A DNA stretch of 64,000 nucleotides from Trochalopteron elliotii (taxonomy: Eukaryota > Chordata > Aves > Passeriformes > Leiothrichidae), in the NCBI GenBank assembly GCA_024734555.1, contig JANPWX010000151.1, positions 901,311 through 965,310 on the forward strand. The letters run 5' to 3'. The position numbers and the translations under genes are program-made. The notes under the pieces were generated by a model. It was not told the DNA's origin. It was given only the letters and a program-made list of their open reading frames with translations, and made no database searches. Each line of letters begins with the position of its first letter. Position 1 is the stretch's first letter. Below, one piece after another: positions 18,914 through 30,989 of the stretch.

Positions 18914-21190
18914 CTGCTGCCTCCAACCCCCTCCCGTGCAAATCCACACACACACGGAGACTCCCCAGGCTCCAAACCAGAGCAGCCAGGGCTGGTACAC
19001 TTGTTAATCTGGAGTGTGACCACATGAAACATTGTTCACTGTGCTTTCTCACACCTCGGGATTTTACATCACCACCCCAGTTCCCTGTTCTGCCAACACA
19101 GAACTTCTGTAGATGAAAATCACCCTGAAATTCCAGTACAGAAGGCAGAAGAGAGCAAATGATTGGAGAAGGACAGAAGAAAAACAAAAATAAGAGATCT
19201 GGAAAGTAAATATAATTACCATTCTTAAGTGTGCTCTCCTAGAGCTTTTAAATGATTTCCTGGCATCTCTAACATTTCAATTAGAAACACTTCAACATTT
19301 CAATTTACTTCTATTATTTCTCTTTCCATATGCAGTCATCCAGGCTGTCAGCAGTACAGGACAGCTTTCAGTACAGACCCTCACTTCTCTGCCCAAACAC
19401 AGAAAGGAATTTGATTCTTATTGCAGTGTTTATTGCAGGACAGATCTGGAGGCATCACCCCAATGTTCTGACACCAAATTAGTGCAGTCACCTCCACCAC
19501 TTTGCTCCTTCTGCACTAGTTCACCACTGGAAAGCAGCAGCTTCTCTCAGTAGAGAAATCCTCGTGTTTGCAACCCTCAGGTAACAAAAAGGAAGCCACA
19601 CTTGCTTGAATTTGTGTTATGTATCCCCAGACTTTATAAATGTACTGTTTATGATGCTGTTTAATCAGCAGACATTAAATAGACAACCCCTAAGGTGTAG
19701 GTTAGTCTACTCTGACATGATATTAATAGATTGTTCTGCCACTGTTGGCAACCAGCATAGAAGTATCTTCTTTAATACCTGCATTTCAACAGTGAGAAAT
19801 TGTTCATACTGGTTTTTATAAACTCACTTTGGTACAGTCTTCATTTTGCTGTTCTTTATATAAACCTGCAAACCATTACTCTTTGCTTTTGGCTGGGAAA
19901 AGCCACAGAGCCATGATTTCTGAAGCCACCATTGTTTTTTAACAAAGAATTTCCCTGACAATTACCATGATCATTTCCATGATAATCTGCTGCTTTGTTC
20001 AAGCTGAATCTCAGAGTTCTTCAGAAAACCATCAGATGGTTGCTTTGAGACCAAGGAATAGTCTCACATTCAAAAATGGTATTTTTGCATAATCTAGAAC
20101 TCAGAAGTACTGTTGTGCTGGTTTAACCCCAGCTGGCAAGTGAGCCCTGAATCAGAAGAGTAAGAGAGAACCTGTGGGTTCAGGTACAGTTTTTAACACA
20201 CAAAAGAAAGGTTGTGCTCACAAGCAAAGCAAACCAAGGAGTGGATTCACACTCCCCATGGGCAGGCAGGTGTTCAGCCACAGCCAGGACACAGGGCTCC
20301 ATCACTGGCTCAGGAAGACAAACACCAGCACTCTGAATGTATTTCCCTTTCCTCTTCCTTCCCCAGCTCAATATGCTGGAGATTGTAATCACCAAGAGGC
20401 AAATGAAGGACAGTTAAATGGTTTTTCTCCATCACTCCCTCCCTACAGGTTGGCTACCTGAAGGACTCACCAACAGTGTCAGAATCATGGATTATTTTGG
20501 AACATCATTGTGCCCTTTTAAAATACAGTGCACTCTTAGTAAGTTCTTAGGTGACCACACAAAATCCTCTTTTCCTTTTAAGCTGAGATGTGTAAGTCTT
20601 TGCATTTCCCACACATTGTAATTACTTCCTCAGAAAGTGAAGGAAGATTTAAACACTTTTCCTTGTGTTGCCTGTATAACTGTTTTCTGTTAGTCTGTTG
20701 CCACCTGCTGGGAGAACCAGCAGCATCTTATTTTAGGATTTCTGAACTTCCCAAGTCTAGTGATTAAGTACCTGTGTAACACTGCTAGATGGATAAAATA
20801 CTGGTTTTCAGGCATTATCCCTGAAACACAGAACTGTGCTGTGTATTTTTACTTTTTATTTGCAGAGTTTTCTCCCCTAATACAGTAAGGTCAGAACTGT
20901 AGTTAGTTCTAATATAAAGGTACAATCATCTAATAATGATGAATGCCAGGTACTTTACTCCTGTTAGTATTGGTCTTGGCCATCCCAAAATTCAGATTTA
21001 CACCCTACCAACATCATCAGTGGATTAGATCTCATCGGATTCACACTGAAGACATTCTCTACTTAATTCAAATATGCTGAAACAATGAATCAATGTGAGA
21101 CAGTTCTGAAAAACTTTGATACACTTTGTAGTGTAACAATAAAATAAACACCTTTTTTTCATATACTCAATCACAGCATGAACAAGCAAC
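18914..21190. other. Intergenic between TUBA8 and PEX26
   Basis: No gene recognised. Around 20115-20145 the phrase GCTGGTTTAACCCCAGCTGG resembles the end of an avian retroviral LTR, but the element could not be delimited. Confidence 0.45.
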
Positions 21191-21194
21191 TCTA

Positions 21195-23590
21195 CAAAGA
21201 GGTAAATCAGTAGTCACTTTATTATAAAAATTAGATACTGCAGTTTTAGTATTAATTGCAAAAAAAAACCCTGATACTTTATTTATATATATATAAATAT
21301 ATATATTTATATATATATATAAGCCTTCTTGCTCTCTCATGATGAATTAAAAACAATATAAATTCTAAATCAGTAGTACTCCAATAAAGTCAAGGTTACC
21401 AACCTACACTTAAAATAAAGTCGAATGTTAAAAGCCCTGGTAAATGACACTTAACAGCATTCTAAAAACTATGTATGGCCTGCTAAAACCACTGGTCCAA
21501 AACTGCATCTCAGCCATCCAACTAAAAATGATGCCAGAAGACTGCAGCAAAAAGTGTTCATTAATTAACAGTCACTTTGATAAGAGTCTGGCCTGACTTC
21601 AGAGTGAAGTTTGCCATTTCATTAACTGGTTTACAAAGGACATAACCTGAGGCCTTGCAAAGCAGGGGGGCAGAAGACTCACCCTGCTCATTTCTTGGAA
21701 GAGCTCAACTCCAGACAGAGCTTCTGTGTTTCATTCTGATTTCACACCAAGTGTTGGTTTCAGTGTTGTAACTGCACTCACAGCTGGGTTACAGGAACCA
21801 TTTAGCAATAGCAAAGGCTGCTCTTCCCTGTGTGTGCAGAGTATGTAAGACATTACTTTTTTATATGGAAAAGCTATGGGCTACTTAACCTGGTGGAATA
21901 ATAGAGTCCTGGAAGAGACAAAAACTTTGGGGAGGGATATGGGATTGGTTTGGGTTTTAAAAACACCTGAGACAACCAGGCAAGGTCATTACTACACTCA
22001 TGAATAACCTGCCTGAGTTTGTCTGACAATAATGCTGGAGTGTAGCTCTTTTTTGGGCTAATTTAAGATGAAACAGACAATTATTTTTAGTGTGAAGATG
22101 AGACACTTCTCCAAATGTCCCAGTAGGGAGGAAAGCAACAGATCACACAGTCTGGGGGTACCAACAGCCTCATCTGTATGAAGAAAACAGGAACAGCCAT
22201 CAGCTTGGAGCATGGTTACTGCTAAAAACAAAGGGCACTCCTGCTGTAGGACACCACACTGGGATCTGCACTGGTGACCTCTCCTGGGTTTGGTGTGGTC
22301 CCACCAAAAAGGTTGCTCTGACATTCTGTAGTTTGGGCTGACATCAGGCAGTTTGCACCCTTTTGGCACAGGGGCTGGGATGACAGAGGCAAATTTGTCT
22401 GTGGCCTTTCACCTTTAGCTTGTCCCCTCCTGCACACAACAGTGTGAAGGCAGTGTTTTGTTGGGTCAGTGCTCCCTCCTTGGAATTTACCTTCTGTCAG
22501 TTGATGATAGATGGATGAATGGATGGAGGAGAAATTAATGTTTTATCCCAAACCTCCAATTTCTGCCTCAAGTGGTCAGAAATGGAGTTGGTCTAGTGAC
22601 AGACCTGCAGATGTACAATTTTCTTGACAATGATCTGGGGAAGGTCTTGTGATGTCAGAGAAGTATCTCTTTCTATAAAAAATAAACTTTTGTTCTGAAT
22701 GACAGAGCATTGCTAAATGGCTCCCATCTAAACCAGGACTTTGGATACTGGGGACTTGGGGAGGAATTCTAGATATACAGAGAGACTTTTTGACATCCAC
22801 ATAAACAAAGCAAGAGGTAGGGAAAGAGTAAAAACAAAGCAACAATTTCAGTTGTTCAACTAGACAATAACATAGAATATAATTTAAAAAAATAAATCTA
22901 TTTCCTTACCACCACCACCAAGTGCTTCCAAGAATGACTATGCATCAGGCAAGCACTAAGTGCTGTAATTTGCATTTAAGAAGAGTATTTACAGCACAGT
23001 CTTTGTGGCCCACCACCTCATCTTTCTGCCTTAAATATGACTCAAATCCAGTGTGCTTGTCCAAAGAGGCATCAGTCACAAGAGAAACAATGCAATGGGC
23101 TTTACTTTCTCCAGTGCTTTTCTTCCATGTGCTTGTCCCAAATCCCCTGGGGCAGGAACTGGGCTTTTCAGATGTCTTCAGGCAAAACTGAATATTCCCC
23201 TAATCACTGGTACTCCTTTTACAGTCATGCTTCCAGGAACACTATTGCACTTGTTCAGAGAACTGCTCAGCATTTGTAAGGATGAGAACTCCTTCCACGG
23301 TTCATAACTGGCTACACAACCCTCACTGAAGAGACAAATCCAAACCAAGGTGTTTGAAAAGGAGGATTCTTATTCAGTTGTACATATGGAAGGAATGGCT
23401 TTACCCTAGTGTTGGAGAAGACCAAGCAAAATACCAGGAATACTTGTTGTGGCTTCGAAATTCATACACCACCATTCCCTGTCTGAAGAAATTCCAGGAG
23501 TCCACGGGTGGTCATCTCAGATTTCAGCAGTCCCTGAAGAGCCTGGTGAGATCCCCAAGGCAAAGTGACACTTCTAGTGGAGGAAGACAC
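21195..23590 (-). other. Probable PEX26 3' untranslated region
   Basis: From the stop codon at 23591-23593 to a minus-strand AATAAA at 21218-21223 there is about 2.4 kb without other genes. The polyadenylation site is inferred, and another AATAAA lies at about 21281. Open frames within it have no family resemblance. Confidence 0.4.
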
Positions 23591-26500
23591 TTAATCTCGA
23601 ATGGGAGGCCTGTGGATTGGAGAAAGCACAGCTGCCCAAGCCTGTCTGAAGAGCTGCACCAGTTTGTAAATGAATGGCAGTGATGTGGGAGAAGCTGCAG
23701 AGCACAACAAAAAGGTAAAATTACCTTGGTAAAACTGACTAGGTAAAACTAACATACACTAAACATATTTAAAAAGAACAACCCCCAACCAGAGTTAATA
23801 AAAACCTAGTTCTCTTCCTTTCTTCCATGAGGAAAAGGCTGAATCTAGGACAGCTCTGCCTCTCTGTCTGTACCTTAAAGAGTTTTCAGAAAACTGGCAC
23901 TTGTGCACTGCAACTGGAAACATTACACACACTAAGTTCCCAGTCACCCAGATTTTGTGTCTCCCTGAGACATTTACACAGACCAAGTTTATTACAAGCA
24001 ACTCATTTCTTCTTCATAACCATAAAGGAATTTGAAAAATTGCAAATCTTAATCCTGTACCTGGGTCTAATCTCACCACCACCAGGTACAGCAAAAAAGT
24101 AGCCAAGAGCATCTTCTTGTAAGGAAGTAAACAGAAGTGGTTTGACATGGACCTCAGTGCTCTACGCAGCAGTGTCAACATGGTCAGGAGCTTTTGGGAC
24201 AGCACTCCTGGAAAACAACAATAGAAAGGCTGTTAGGGCAAAGTAAAGTTTAAAAAGTAATCACACAGATATAGACAGTAAGAAACTAAGATACTGGAAG
24301 TCTGATTGCATGAGACTTAGGTTTGGTTTGGGTTTCTATATAACAGGGAACAGAGAAGCAGTACAATTTTGTAATACACTTCATTACACTTCTTTTTTTA
24401 GGCATCTACTTTGCTACAATATGATCTTATAGCACAGTAGTGCCAACTTCTGTCCTGGGAGAAAACATCAAATGATTTACAGTTCTGGAGAAGAAGCAGT
24501 ACTTTAAATGCTAGACAGGCATTGTTCTACTTGGATTCAACTGTAAATGGAAATGAAGCAAACTGTACACAGAGCCAACAAAACATACCCTTAAAGGATT
24601 GCCAGCTACTCTTAGTTTTCCTTTTTTACCTTAAAAAAAACCCCCAAACCTCCACAGTGCTTTTGATCCTGGACATTAACTGTCATCTCCTGATGTTGGC
24701 AGAGACTAAATACGTTTTGCAATTCTCAGCAAAGGTATCACTGACTCTTTTATTTGCTGCTGTGATGCACAACGTGACTTCCTCATGGCAATATTATTAA
24801 TATATAGATAATACCTGTTACCCTTGGTCAGTAAGGGACCAACTTGAAATGTAAAAAAGGAGCACAAACCCAAAGGAAAAGAGAAGGAAAGCCCACCCAG
24901 AGCAGTTTCTGTGGCTGGCTCTTGCTGCTCCTCAGCAGGCGAGCGTGTCTCCTCCCGCTGTGCCCGGTGGCGGCGGCGGCTCTCGCGGACGGTGCCGAGC
25001 AGAGCCAGCTGCTGCTCACTGTCCAGCCCAGCACAGCCCCTCACCAGCTCCTCTGCGCCCTCAAAGAGCCCCAGGGGCAGCAAAACCTGCTCCAGGTATA
25101 GCTCCAGCAGCGACCCCAGCTCAGGGAGCCCCTGGTTGGCCTGGGCTCTCAGCCAGGTGCTGCCCGCCTCCAGCATCACCTGCGGCTCTCTCACTTTGCT
25201 GTACAGCAGGATGCTGAAATGGAAGGGAGAAGTGTGAGGAAACCAGAAGTCTGGGGAGTTTCTCAATGCCTCTGAGGGTGTCTGGCACCTCACAGAAAAT
25301 GGATTAAATCAATAACAATATGGCGTGGTCGAGTATGTCTTGAAGAAGCAAACAGGTTTTAATAAAGGAAGAAAATAATACAAAAAACAAAGAACAAAGC
25401 TGAGTACAGTAGAACCCATACACTTCCTAAAACACTTCAAGAATGCTTCAATCACCTTTGTTCTCACTTTTGTCTACATGGAGGGTTCCATTGGCAAACT
25501 GGCAATAGAAACAGCTACAGGTTTTGAAGAACAGCTAAAAGGACAAACAGGTGCTTCTGTCCTGGCACTGAGCAAATTGCCATAAGAAGGGCATGGAAAG
25601 TTCTGCTTGAACTTCCTAAAATGTCTGTAGAGGTAAACTGAAACTTCTTTCCTTATACAGAAATGCCCACTCAGGTGTGGGGGTGTCTTCCTACATAAGT
25701 CTTTGTCGAAGCTGACATCACTGACAACTACTACCCACAAGCAGCTCTCATGAAGGTATGAACTGGGGTCTACATCAAAATACAGAATTCTGAGGCAGAC
25801 AACAGGTGCAGCTATTGATGTTACTCTCTCAGGATCACCCCTTTTGGACTTGATCACCATGAAGCAATGGTGATCTTGCAGCACACACAGGTCAAGAACA
25901 GGCCTGTCCCAGATCCCACTTACACCATGCAAAGTGAAAATATCATGTAATACCCAAGCCTGGCCTGAAGTTAAACCTGACACAAACCCCGTGTGTATAT
26001 CTGACAGCAATAGGCAGAAACTCACCACAGCTCCAGAACTTTTGGAGGCAAATGTTCAGGGACGTGGTAATACTGTAGGACCCAAGACAGAACTTCTCTC
26101 CACCGGTTCATCTCGGCCAGCGCCTGAATCCCCACAACACAAAGGGAGCATTTCACTTCTGCAAAACTGGTGAGGAACAGATACCTAAATAAGTGCTTCT
26201 TATAACCCCATGTCCCCTTGCATCCCTTCAGTGCAGCCCAGGTACCCAACAGTTCTCTGCTTCCCCTCTAACTTGCGCCTGAAAGGCCAATTCGACCTCC
26301 GAGGATATGCGCTGTGACTGTATCCCTGAGACAACGAAGGGAAGGCTCCTGGGCACACCCCACTTCCCTCCAACACGCACAGATCCCTCCATANNNNNNN
26401 NNNNNNNNNNNNNNNNNNNNNNNNNNNNNNNNNNNNNNNNNNNNNNNNNNNNNNNNNNNNNNNNNNNNNNNNNNNNNNNNNNNNNNNNNNNNNNNNNNNN

Positions 26501-26793
26501 NNNNNNNNNNNNNNNNNNNNNNNNNNNNNNNNNNNNNNNNNNNNNNNNNNNNNNNNNNNNNNNNNNNNNNNNNNNNNNNNNNNNNNNNNNNNNNNNNNNN
26601 NNNNNNNNNNNNNNNNNNNNNNNNNNNNNNNNNNNNNNNNNNNNNNNNNNNNNNNNNNNNNNNNNNNNNNNNNNNNNNNNNNNNNNNNNNNNNNNNNNNN
26701 NNNNNNNNNNNNNNNNNNNNNNNNNNNNNNNNNNNNNNNNNNNNNNNNNNNNNNNNNNNNNNNNNNNNNNNNNNNNNNNNNNNNNNNNNNNNN
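21195..26793 (-). CDS. PEX26: PEX26, peroxisomal membrane anchor (coding exons 3-6; start exon missing)
   Basis: Gene-level entry. PEX26 is a tail-anchored peroxisomal membrane protein that recruits the PEX1-PEX6 AAA ATPase, which recycles the import receptor PEX5. Four coding exons are present with sizes 141, 317, 147 and 104 nt (including stop), and their phases match. The 141-nt exon has exactly the human size and boundaries. Diagnostic blocks are [36 protein letters not shown], the membrane segment [20 protein letters not shown], and the tail [12 protein letters not shown]. The exon holding the start codon (about 77 codons in human) is absent from visible sequence and probably lies in the 400-N gap at 26394-26793. 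With it the protein would be about 312 residues, against 305 in human. The lower end is an inferred polyadenylation site. Confidence 0.92.
21278..21322. repeat. AT palindromic simple repeat
   Basis: ATTTATATATATATAAATAT and its inverse alternate, forming self-complementary stretches. Probably within the PEX26 3' untranslated region. Confidence 0.7.
23591..23694 (-). CDS. PEX26: PEX26 last coding exon (C-terminal tail)
   Basis: Acceptor CTGCAG is followed by CT completing an Ala codon, then [20 protein letters not shown] and a tail ending PPIRD with TAA. The human tail is SPSSLHFLYKLAQLFRW...LRIRD, so the order and the terminal IRD are conserved. This is the short segment after the membrane anchor, facing the peroxisome lumen. 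Confidence 0.9.
24061..24207 (-). CDS. PEX26: PEX26 transmembrane exon
   Basis: The exon is 147 nt, reading [20 protein letters not shown] then the hydrophobic stretch [13 protein letters not shown], preceded by YKK and followed by RLDP. This is the single membrane anchor of the family. Acceptor TTTTCCAG, donor CCCAG|GTACAG. Both junctions are phase 1. Confidence 0.92.
24897..25213 (-). CDS. PEX26: PEX26 large cytosolic exon
   Basis: Reads [17 protein letters not shown], then [20 protein letters not shown], then [15 protein letters not shown] and a charged, Glu/Gln/Arg-rich linker. This is the cytosolic domain that binds PEX6. The exon is 21 nt longer than the human one, with the extra codons in the variable linker. 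Acceptor CATTTCAG, donor CTGG|GTGGGC. Confidence 0.93.
26026..26166 (-). CDS. PEX26: PEX26 coding exon with [20 protein letters not shown]
   Basis: The exon is 141 nt, from acceptor CTCACCAG to donor CTGTG|GTGAGT, and ends PPKVLELC across the junction. Human PEX26 has the same exon length and almost the same residues. It begins with the last base of a codon whose first two bases lie in the missing exon. Confidence 0.94.
26394..26793. other. Assembly gap (400 N)
   Basis: A run of 400 unknown bases at the GC-rich 5' end of PEX26. It probably hides the first coding exon and promoter. The round length suggests an estimated gap size. Confidence 0.95.
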
Positions 26794-27000
26794 CGAGGCC
26801 CCCCACCCCCCCGAGGCGCGGCTCCGCTCCGCTCCGCTCGGGTACACACCGGAAAGCCGCGATGGAGCCTCCCGGCAGCGGAAGGGCCGTCCCGGAGAGC
26901 ATCCCGCGGCCCCGCGGGCCGCCGGGACGTGTAGTCACCGCTGCGGGAGGGAACCGACCGCCGCCGGGGCGGGCAACGGGGATGGATGGGGGGCTGGAGC
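26794..27000. promoter_or_regulatory. CpG-rich flank of the PEX26 promoter island
   Basis: Very GC-rich with many CpG (CCGCTCCGCTCCGCTCGGG, CGGCCCCGCGGGCCGCCGGG). It lies just upstream of the gap that should contain the PEX26 start exon, so it is probably the outer part of that promoter. No initiation site can be placed. Confidence 0.5.
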
Positions 27001-27375
27001 GTCTCTTGGGTCTGGTCAGCCTTGGGAAGAAACGACGGAGAAAGAACCTCTTTAATGTGTATAAATACCTAAAGGGAGGTGCTAAGAAGATAAAGGCAGG
27101 CTCTGCTGTGTGGTACCAAGGAACAGGACAAGAGGCGACGGGCAGAAATTGATGCACAAGAAGTTCCGCCTGGAAAGGGAGAAGAACTTCGTTGTGCGGT
27201 GACCATGCTCTGAAACAGATTGCCCAGAGAATGTGTGGAGCTTCCCTTCATGGAGATATTTCAGAGTCACCTGGATGCAATCCTGTGTGCTCTGCAATGG
27301 CCCCGATTGAGCAGGGAGCTGGGACCAGATGTCCCACCGTGGTCCCTTCCAGCCTGACTCTGCGGGGATCAGCGG
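26985..27375 (+). mobile_element. CR1 LINE 3'-end fragment beside the PEX26 island
   Basis: Follows the CR1 3' consensus in order: CTGGAGCGTCTCTTGGGTCT, TTTAATGTGTATAAATACCTAAA, AACAGATTGCCCAGAGAATG, TGGATGCAATCCTGTGTG, CCCTTCCAGCCTGACTCTG. Diverged and truncated, not coding. Confidence 0.85.
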
Positions 27376-27640
27376 CGGAAAGCGGGGTCTGCGGGGACCG
27401 AGATCGGTGCCCGTCCGTGCCAAAACGCGCTGCCTTCCTCTTCTCCCTCGTGTGGCTGCCGAGGGAAAGGGGCCGAGCTGTTCCCCCCGCGGCCGCCGGG
27501 AGTCAGCCCAGCCCCGGGAGTGTCCCGGCTCTCTTCACCCCGGCTGGGAGCCGGGAGAACGGGCTCGGAGCGGTGCTGACCCGGGAGCGCTCCCCGCAAC
27601 ACCGCCCGCCGGTGATGGATGCTCTCCTCTTCCTCAGGGA
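27375..27640. promoter_or_regulatory. Second GC-rich, CpG-rich stretch
   Basis: About 270 bp rich in CpG (CCCCGCGGCCGCCGGG, GCGGGGTCTGCGGGGACCG), directly after the CR1 fragment. It may be the far half of the PEX26 island split by the CR1, or a separate promoter. No motif fixes its direction. Confidence 0.4.
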
Positions 27641-28360
27641 ACCTCTCCTCAGGAACCCCCTGCCCGCAGTTTTAAGCACATTACGCTGTTTAATGGCTAA
27701 AACATTAGCCGGGTGTAATCACAGCGTCTGCGGCAGTGCCCGGCAGGCAGCGGTCTGCATTCTCCTTCGGTTGTTGTTTAAAAACAACGGGGTGTCTTGG
27801 TTACAAGGTAATTACATCAGTCGGTGCAAATGCTCTTCAAAAAGGGATCTCTACAGGAGAGACAGGGTTGATTTATCTCGTAACGTTTTTAAACAACTGA
27901 CCCATTTGTCTGTCCCCCCACTATGATTATTTAATTAAAAAATCAAATGGGCTAATACAAAACATGCTAGAGAGTGAAACACATTTTTTCAACACATCTT
28001 TTAAAGGGGATTTTATCTGCCATTTCAGCGTGGCGAATACGATTAAACACTTGATCAGAGCTCTCTTTTTCTAGGTAGCTGTTTCCAGGAGACAGGACCA
28101 CGTACCTGCTGCCCCTGTGGGCAGCAGCAGGAGCACTCTGCAGCAGCAGCTTTTACAAAAAGCAATCAATCCAAGGGGTTGGCGCACCGCCTTTAACTGT
28201 GGGAGGGGTTCCTGAAAGATTCGGGCTGTCTAAGGTGAAACCACTGCACATAAATATGTTAAAGGAAGGGCTCAGCAAGCAAAGGACGAGGTAAAGGCGT
28301 TTCAGGCGTCTGTTTCTGTTGCTCGGCGCTCGCAATCGGGAAAACAGCATTCCTTTTTGG

Positions 28361-28388
28361 GAACTACAAGTCCCAAAGTGCACTGTGG
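28361..28388 (+). promoter_or_regulatory. ZNF143/Staf-type promoter motif
   Basis: ACTACAAGTCCCA followed by AAGTGCACTGTGGGA fits the ACTACA-NN-TCCCA...GCACTGYGGG promoter motif bound by ZNF143. It lies about 50 bp upstream of an ATG exon candidate. Confidence 0.5.
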
Positions 28389-28435
28389 GAAGAGCGTGCC
28401 TCGTACCAGCTAGTGCCCAGCACAAATTCCCAAAT

Positions 28436-28526
28436 ATGGATGAGGAATCAAGTTTGAAAAAGACTCACGCTGGCTGGATGCTCCTCACTGAGACTCAGAA
28501 AAGGAGTGAGACGGCACAAAAACAAG
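28436..28526 (+). other. Candidate first coding exon of an unidentified gene
   Basis: An ATG with A at -3 and G at +4 starts 30 codons (MDEESSLKKTHAGWMLLTET... rich in Lys, Glu, Thr) and ends in a strong donor CAAG|GTGAGT. A ZNF143-type motif lies just upstream. I do not recognise the peptide and cannot find the next exon, so a non-coding transcript or chance is possible. Confidence 0.3.
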
Positions 28527-28559
28527 GTGAGTTTGCGTTATTCGAAGATGCTGTTTAAG

Positions 28560-30950
28560 GATTTCTTTGATGAGGAGCAGCCAGTCATGTTCTGTCCCTT
28601 AGAAGGGCAGCCCGGCATTGCTGTGGTGATGTTTTGCAGTAGATGTTGTGGGCAGGGAGGCAGATTTTGGAACGGGGCTGTTGTTTCAGGTGGGGGAAGG
28701 AGCAGCAGGAGCAGCTGTGCTGCGGAGTGAGTCAGATCCTGTTTCCCTGCGGATGCTCCCGATAAATAAGGACCTGTGGAAAGACAGTGAGCTGCAACAT
28801 CGATGCGGTTGTGTTGGAGGCTGGGAAGGCTCAGGGAGAGGCAGGAGCTGCTCTGAACAGCGGCTCTCTATGAGTTGCAGTGTGTGGTCGTGTAAGAAGC
28901 CAAGGTGGACAAGCAGCCTTGTAATAACAGTAATTATAGGTTAAATTAATTTATCTGTAAGGCATGGTAGAATGTTTTTGTACTTCACCCCTCTTCCTAG
29001 AGGGGACAGTGTGGTGCCTTGGAGGCCAAACCTCATGCAGCCCTGTGACCTGCAAGTAACACTCAGTAACAGGATTGTTTAACTCCAGGCCAGGAACAAT
29101 TACCTATTTTACCTGCAATTTGCTAACAAGCGAAACGAAATAATTCTGAAACATAATAATCTTCGTGGGGATGAGAGATGCTTGAGCCCCACTGCCGGGC
29201 ACCCGTGAAGCTGACCTGGTCACAGGCAGCAGCAGCTCCTGCCTCTGTTGGTGTCCCTGGCAGTGAGTCCTGGGGCAGCTCAGATGCTCCGTGTGGACAC
29301 TCTGCTGCTGGCTGACGTCAAGTGCAGCCGGTCCAGCTGCAGCCGTCATCCCAGCACCCTCCTCCTGCTATGTAGGGTCATGGAGCAGCACAGGCACAGC
29401 AAGTGTAGGAGCTGCAGCCCAGCCCGGGAGGGGAGCCTGACACTGTTTGGGCTGCTGGACCCGACTGTCACATGGATTCTTGTTGCCAAATAAGAATGAT
29501 GCTGTTTTTCCATCTTTCCTTGAATGGGAGCAGCTTAAATTGTCTTAAAGCTGAGATGGTTCCTCTTGTACTCAAACCAACTACAGGGCAGAGCAATCTG
29601 TCCTACTCCACAAGCACTGCAAGAAAGCAGCTGAGGTTGCCTGTGCTCCTGGATAACAGCTTCTAGTAACCAGAAAAGCTAAAATTGAACAAACTTGCTG
29701 TCAGTGACAGGTAGGATGAGGGAGTACCACAGTGGGTATGTGCCCTGGGTGGAATGTCCATGCCCAGCTCGTTGCCTTTTATATAAAGTCAAGGAGCTTT
29801 TTTCCCCTTACAGTTGTCCTGATTTTGTATAGGAGAAGAAAAAGGAGTTTCAGCAGGGCCTTGTCTGTGTGTGCATCATCTGTGGATTTACTGGTTCCCC
29901 TCCTCCCTCTGCTGCCGGGCAGTTTGGGGAGAGTTTAGAGTTACAGGCACCTGTGACAAGGCCTCCTGAGGTAAATCGCCTCAGCTATTAATCCAGATCT
30001 GAGCAGCACACGGTCACAGGGCCAGAGGGCTGGCAATCAGTCTTTTTCTGTTGTCTCTTCTGTGTCAGTAGGCTGTTAATAGGAGATTAGCAGCATTAGG
30101 GAGACTTTGAGCTAGAAATGGTGAGGCCCTTGATTTGATTTGGAGAGAAAGAAACCCTCCTACACTGGTATAAAAACAAACAGAAGAGCTGGAAATTATA
30201 AATGGCATTATAAACACAACTGAGGAAAGCATGGCCTCTAGGAAAGCTGTGGAGCTCTGTAGCACCTTGGAGATGATCAGCAGTACTTTAACAAAGCAAT
30301 GTGACCCATGCAGACCTCAGGTCCCATCCTGCAGCACTCTGCTCTTATCACCACGTGCTTTTGTTTGACTCTGGCGAGACCACGGCGTGCTGGAATCTGC
30401 AATTCGCTTGTAATTTCCATCAGCAGTAAATCCCTATTAAATATGAAGCAGGCTGGCTGCAGATCCCTTCAATTAGCCCAGATTCAGGGCTTCCCTGGCT
30501 GCTTCACCCAGGGCTGGGTGAAGGTGAGCACTCTCCTGCTGTGCTTTGAACAGATGGCCCATGGTGATGCTTCCTTATCTCACCGAGCCTTGTGGCACAG
30601 CATCAAACCTTTTTTTTTGTTTTGTTTCAAAAATAGAACTGGTTAGAGGAGACTCACCTGGTTTTGAGCCCACCTGCTTTAAATGCACTCAGGTCTGATT
30701 TTGGCTGTATCCAAACCTATGTAAACAGCAGGTGTAAAGGCAGAAAATAGAAGGCATAAAAGACAGCTACAGGGGCAGCCAGAATCCAGCTGGGGGATAT
30801 CACCTAAAACAGAAGAGCAAATCTCTGTTTCAGCCTTCATCACAGATCTACAAACTCTGCATGAGGTGTGAACACTGGAAATTGGGAAACTGGAAACACA
30901 GGGTTGTGCTCACAACTTGTCAAAACTTGAGTTTTACTCAGATAGTAACA
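28560..30950. other. Non-coding, no gene recognised
   Basis: Mixed-composition intergenic sequence. 30350-30500 has homeobox-like words (GCAATTCGCTTGTAATTTCC) that could mark regulatory DNA. Otherwise nothing supported. Confidence 0.4.
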
Positions 30951-30989
30951 AAACCTCTCCGAAACAAAGGGCAATTTTAGGTTGATTAA

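Noticed and set aside
22922..23683. Plus-strand frames of 80-109 codons opposite PEX26
   Set aside because: They lie over the PEX26 3' untranslated region and last exon; no splice context or family.
25474..26028. 184-codon minus-strand open frame in the PEX26 intron
   Set aside because: It starts at the exon donor in another frame and resembles no known family. No splice sites frame it, so it is probably chance.
26228..27157. Long frames crossing the N run at 26394-26793
   Set aside because: Unknown bases cannot support a reading frame. The right part is antisense CR1.
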